Assembly: GCF_040958095.1 (NCBI RefSeq)
Contig: NC_091175.1
Coordinates: 19,301,287 to 19,365,286, forward strand
Reading direction: 5' to 3'
Source of the DNA: Procambarus clarkii
Taxonomy: Eukaryota; Arthropoda; Malacostraca; Decapoda; Cambaridae
Length of the DNA: 64,000 nucleotides
Part shown: in pieces, positions 59,389-64,000 of the stretch
Layout of the letters: every line of letters starts with the position of its first letter
How positions within the stretch are numbered: the first letter of the stretch is position 1
Made by a program: the position numbers and the translations under genes
Notes under the pieces: model-generated
Database searches by the model: none
Told to the model about the DNA's origin: nothing
The model's input: the letters and a program-made list of their open reading frames with translations, nothing else

Positions 59389-62300
59389 CGCCAGCTGCAA
59401 AAATTGCATGGTTTCTGGCCGCTAGCGTCGAAAATAGCACGGTTTTTGGCCGTTAGCCGCAAAAACCGCCCGATTTTTGGCCGCTAGCGGCGAAAATCGC
59501 ACGGTTTTTGGCCGCTAGCGGCGAAAATCGCGCTATTTTTGGCCGGTAGCGGCGAAAATCGCGATTTTTGCCCGCCAGTTGCGAAAATCGCATGTTTTTG
59601 GCCGCTAGCGGCGAAAATCGCGCGGTTTTTGGCCGTTAGCGGCGAAAATCGCGCTATTTTTGCCCGCAGCTGCAAAAATCGCATAGTTTCTGGCCGCTAG
59701 CAGCGAAAATCGCGCGATTTTTGGCCGCTCGCGGCAAAATTCGCACGATTTTTGGCCGCTAGCGTCGAAATTTGCACGATTTTTGGCCGCTAGCGGCGAA
59801 AATCGCCCCATTTTTGGCCGCTAGCGGCGAAAATAGCCCCTTTTTTGGCCGCTAGCGGCGAAAATCGGTCGATTTTTGGCAGGTACCGACGAAATTCGCG
59901 CGATTTTTGCCCGCCAGCTGCAAAAATCGCATGGTTTCTGGCCGCTAGCGTCGAAAATAGCGCGGTTTTTGGCCTTTAGCGGAAAAAATCGCCCGATTTT
60001 TGGCCGCTAGCGGCGAAAATCGCATGGTTTTTGGCCGCAAGCGGCTAAAATCGCGCTATATTTGGCCGGTAGCGGCGAAAATCGCGATTTTTGCTCGCCA
60101 GCTGCAAAAATCGCAAAGTTTCTGGCCGCTAGCGGCGAAAATCGCCCCATTTTTGGCCGCTAGCGGCGAAAATAGCCCCTTTTTTGGCCGCTAGCGGCGA
60201 AAATAGGCCCTTTTTTGGCCACTAGCGGCGAAAATCGGTCGATTTTTGGCAGGTTGCGGCGAAATTCGCGCGATTTTTGCCCGCCAGCTGCAAAAATCGC
60301 ATAGTTTCTGGCCGCTAGCGGCGAAAATCGCGCGATTTTTGGCCGTTAGCGGCGAAATTCGCACAATTTTTGGCCGCTAGCGGCGAAAATCGCCCCATTT
60401 TTGGCCGCTAGCGGCGAAAATTGCCCGTTTTTTGGTCGCTATCGGCGAAAATCGGTCGATTTTTGGCAGGTAGCGGCGAAATTCGCGCGATTTTTGCCCG
60501 CCAGCTGCAAAAATCGCACGGTTTCTGGCCGCTAGCGTCGAAAATAGCGCGGTTTTTGGCCGTTAGCCGCAAAAACCGCCCGATTTTTGGCCGCTAGCGG
60601 CGAAAATCGCACGGTTTTTGGCCGCAAGCGGCGAAAATCGCGCTATTTTTGGCCGGTAGCGGCGAAAATCGCGATTTTTGCACGCCAGCTGCGAAAATCG
60701 CATGGTTTTTGGCCGCTAGAGGCGAAAATCGCGCTATTTTTGGCCGGTAGCAGCGAAAATCGCGATTTTTGCCCGCCAGCTGCAAAAATCGCATGTTTTT
60801 GGCCGCTAGCGGCGAAAATCGCGCGGTTTTTGGCCGGTAGCGGCGAAAATCGCACTATTTTTGCCCGCCAGCTGCAAAAATCGCATAGTTTCTGGCCGCT
60901 AGCGGCGAAAATTGCGCGAATTTTGGCCGCTAGCAGTGAAATTCGCACGATTTTTGGCAGCTAGCGGCGAAATTTGCAACATTTTTGGCCGCTAGCGGCG
61001 AAAATCGACCCATTTTTGCCCGCTAGCGGCGAAAATAGCCCCATTTTTGCCCGCTAGCGGCGAAAATCGGTCGATTTTTGGCAGGTAGCGGCGAAATTCG
61101 CGCGATTTTTGCCCGCCAGCTGCAAAAATCGCATGGTTTTTGGCCGCTAGAGGCGAAAATCGCGCGGTTTTTGGCCGGTAGCGGCGAAAATCGCGCTATT
61201 TTTGCCCGCCAGCTGCAAAACTCGCATAGTTTCTGGCCGCTAGCGACGAAAATAGCGCGATTTTTGGCCGCTAGCATCGAAATTTGCACGATTTTTGGCT
61301 GCTAGACGCGAAAATCGCCCATTTTTGGCCGCTAGCGGCGAAAATAACCCCTTTTTTGGCCGCTAGCGGCGAAATATGCACGATTTTTGGCCGCTAGCGG
61401 CGAAAATCGCCCCATTTTCGGCCGCTAGCGGCGAAAATAGCCCCAATATTGGCCGCTAGCGGCGAAAATCGGTCGATTTTTGGCAGATAGCGGCGAAAAT
61501 CGCACGGTTTTTGGCCGCAAGCGGCTAAAATCGCGCTATTTTTGGCCGGTAGTGGCAAAAATCGCGATTTTTGCTTGCCAGTTGCGAAAATCGCATGGTT
61601 TTTGGCCGATAGAGGCGAAAATCGCGCGGTTTTTGGCCTGTAGCGGCGAAAATCGCGCTATTTTTGCCCGCCAGCTGCAAAAATCGCAAAGTTTCTGGCC
61701 GCTAGCGGCGAAAATCGCACGATTTTTGGCCGCTAGCGGCGAAAATCGCCGCATTTTTGGCCGCTAGCGGCGAAAATAGCCCCTTTTTTGGCCGCTAGCG
61801 GCGTAAATAGGCCCTTTTTTGGTCGCTAGCGACGAAAATCGGTCGATTTTTGGCAGGTAGCGCCGAAATTCACGCGATTTTTGCCCGCCAGCTGTAAAAA
61901 TCGCATAGTTTCTGGCCGCTAGCGGCGAGAATCGCGCGATTTTTGGCCGCTAGCGGCGAAATTCGCTACGATTTTTGGCCGCTAGCGTCGAAATTGGTAC
62001 GATTTTTGGCCGCTAGCGGCGAAAATCGCCCCATTTTTGGCCGGTAGCGGCGAAAATCGCGATTTTTGCCCGCCAGCTGCGAAAATCGCATGTTTTTGGC
62101 CGCTAGCGGCGAAAATCGCGAGTTTTTTGGCCGGTAGCGGCGAAAATCGCGATTTTTGCCCGCCAGCTGCAAAAATCGCATGGTTTCTGGCCGCTAGTGT
62201 CGAAAATAGCGCGGTTTTCGGCCGTTAGCCGCAAAAACCGCCCGATTTTTGGCCGCTAGCGGCGAAAATCGCACGGTTTTTGGCCGCTAGCGGCGAAAAT

Positions 62301-64000
62301 CGCGATTTTTGCCCGCCAGCTGCGAAAATCGCATGTTTTTGGCCGCTAGCGGCGAAAATGGTGCGGTTTTTGGCCGCTAGCGGCGAAAATCGCCCCATTT
62401 ATGGCCGCTAGCGGCGAAAATAACCCCTTTTTTTGGCCGCTAGCGGCGAAAATCAGTCGATTTTTGGCAGGTAGCGGCGAAATTCGCACGATTTTTGGCC
62501 GCTAGCGGCGAAATTCGCACGATTTTGGGCCGCTAGCGTCGAAATTTGCACGATTTTTGGCCGCTAGCCGGGAAAATCGCCCCATTTTTGGCCGCTAGCG
62601 GCGAAAATCGCGATCTTTGCCCGCCAGCTGCGAAAATCGCGATCTTTGCCCGCCAGCTGCGAAAATCGCATGTTTTTGGCCGCTAGCGGCGAAAATGTTG
62701 CGATTTTTGGCCGGTAGCGGCGAAAATCGCGCTATTTTTGCCCGCCAGCTGCAAAAATCGCAAAGTTTCTGGCCGCACGCACGCACGCACGATTTTTGGC
62801 CGCTAGCGGCGAAAATCGCCCCATTTTTGGCCGCTACCGGCGAAAATAGCCCTTTTTTTGGCCGCTAGCGGCAAAAATAGCCCCTTTTTTGGCCGCTAGC
62901 GGCGAAAATCACGCGGTTTTTGGCCGGTAGCGGCGAAAATCGCACGGTTTTTGGCTGCTAGCGGCGAAAATCGCGCTATTTTTGGCCGCTAGCGGCGAAA
63001 ATCGGTCGATTTTTGGCCGCTAGCGGCGAAATTTGCACGATATTTGGCCGCTAGCGGCGAAAATCGCCCCATTTTTGGCCGCTAGCGGCGAAAATCGGTC
63101 GATTTTTGGCAGGTAGCTGCGAAATTCGCGCGATTTTTGCTCGCCAGCTGCAAAAATCGCATGGTTTGTGGCCGCTAGCGTCGAAAATAGCGCGGTTTTC
63201 GGCCGTTAGCCGCAAAAATCGCCCGATTTTTGGCTGCTAGCGGCGAAAATCGCACGGTTTTTGGCCGCTAGCGGCGAAAATCGCGCTATTTTTGGCCGGT
63301 AGCGGCGAAAATCGCGATTTTTGCCCGCCAGCTGCGAAAATCGCATAATTTTTGGCCGCTAGCGGCGAAAATCGCGCGGTTTTTGGCCGGTAGCGGCGAA
63401 AATCGCGCTATTTTTACCCGCCAGCTGCAAAAATCGCATAGTTTCTGGCCGCTAGCGGCGAAATTTGCACGATTTTTGGCCGCTAGCGGCGAAAATCGCC
63501 CCATTTTTGCCGGCTAGCGGCGAAAATCGGTCGATTTTTGGCAGGTAGCGGCGAAATTCGCCAGATTTTTGCCTGCCAGCTGCAAAAATCGCAAAGTTTC
63601 TGGCCGCTAGCGGCGAAAATCGCACGATTTTTGGCCGCTAGCGGCGAAAATCGCTCCATTTTTTGCCGCTAGCGGCGAAAATAGCCCCTTTTTTGGCCGC
63701 TAGCGGCAAAAATAGGCCCTTTTTGGGCCGCTAGCGGCGAAAATCGATCGATTTTTGGCAGGTAGCGGCGAAATTCGCGCGATTTTTGCCCGCCAGATGT
63801 AAAATTCGCATAGTTTCTGGCCGCTAGCGGCGAGAATCGCGCGATTATTGGCCGCTAGTGGCGAAATTCGCACGATTTTTGGCCGCTAGCGTCGAAATTT
63901 GCACGATTTTTGGCCGCTAGCGGCGAAAATCGCCCCATTTTTGGCCGCTAGCGGCGAAAATTGCCCGTTTTTTGGCCGCTAGCGGCGAAAATCGCGCGAT
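59389..64000. repeat. 31-bp palindromic satellite, second block (to window edge)
   Basis: Continuation of the same array, interrupted only by the solo LTR. Blocks of differently mutated monomers recur in the same order about every 610-650 bp, marked by ggcaggtagcggcgaaattc. Open frames on both strands (AAKIARFLAASGENR- or AAKNRAIFAASGQK-like) come from the repeat. Confidence 0.97.

Noticed and set aside
58482..59462. Short open frames within the 1020-bp insert
   Set aside because: The insert has LTR ends and a target duplication. The frames have no family motif, and LTRs do not normally encode proteins.
56576..63504. Many open frames in the 31-bp satellite (up to 166 residues) resembling a repeat protein
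   Set aside because: Open frames exist on both strands at the same places, the monomer length is not a multiple of three and the peptides merely mirror the repeat.

Overview
The window is eukaryotic nuclear DNA, most likely from a decapod crustacean and probably crayfish-like. The evidence is spliceosomal introns, very long (TA)n/(CA)n tracts, DIRS-type elements, CR1/L2- and Jockey-type LINEs, several tRNA-derived SINE families, and a palindromic MITE whose core carries the arthropod telomere-type pentamer TTAGG. The species call is an inference, partly from my memory of decapod repeats, and was not checked by a search. Most of the 64 kb is transposon debris and simple repeats.

One conserved host gene can be reconstructed. 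It is a SLC66A2 (PQLC1)-type PQ-loop membrane protein on the + strand, with four coding exons at 25356-25549, 30835-30971, 31123-31339 and 37654-37828. All phases match and the result is a 240-residue protein. Its introns are full of mobile DNA. Intron 1 holds a degraded DIRS element with inverted termini and an internal complementary region. Intron 3 holds two CR1-like LINE copies and a second, internally deleted DIRS copy whose right end runs into the splice acceptor of the last exon. A third DIRS fragment lies just upstream of the first coding exon.

Layout. 1-2.43 kb: Jockey-like LINE (minus; endonuclease and zinc-knuckle ORF1). 2.43-8 kb: nested CR1/L2-type LINEs (minus). 8-16.5 kb: SINE, LINE tails, two more LINE B copies (plus), a (TA)n-linked hairpin, minisatellites and a CR1 fragment. 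17-20.6 kb: TTAGG-core MITEs and a 2.8 kb TA-flanked DNA transposon with no recognisable transposase. 20.6-24.3 kb: nested inverted repeats, a 260-bp tandem SINE array, a Penelope-like inverted pair and two candidate exons of an unidentified gene. 24.5-37.8 kb: SLC66A2 with its DIRS and LINE load. 38-45 kb: MITE/(TA)n clusters, a Tigger relic and a 740-bp compound microsatellite. 45-50 kb: AT-rich, with minisatellites and short retroelement fragments. 50-52.8 kb: a 37-bp minisatellite split by an internally deleted Tigger element. 52.9-56.2 kb: SINE and a Jockey-like LINE. 56.2-64 kb: a CpG-rich 31-bp satellite with higher-order structure, interrupted by a 1020-bp solo LTR.

There is no operon-like gene organisation. 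Most long open frames come from repeats or from the antisense of LINE coding regions. I found no convincing new biochemical system. The most interesting signals are the DIRS-derived splice acceptor environment of SLC66A2, the DIRS circle-junction structure, the palindromic higher-order satellite, the telomere-motif MITE and a 3' tail motif shared by LINEs and SINEs.
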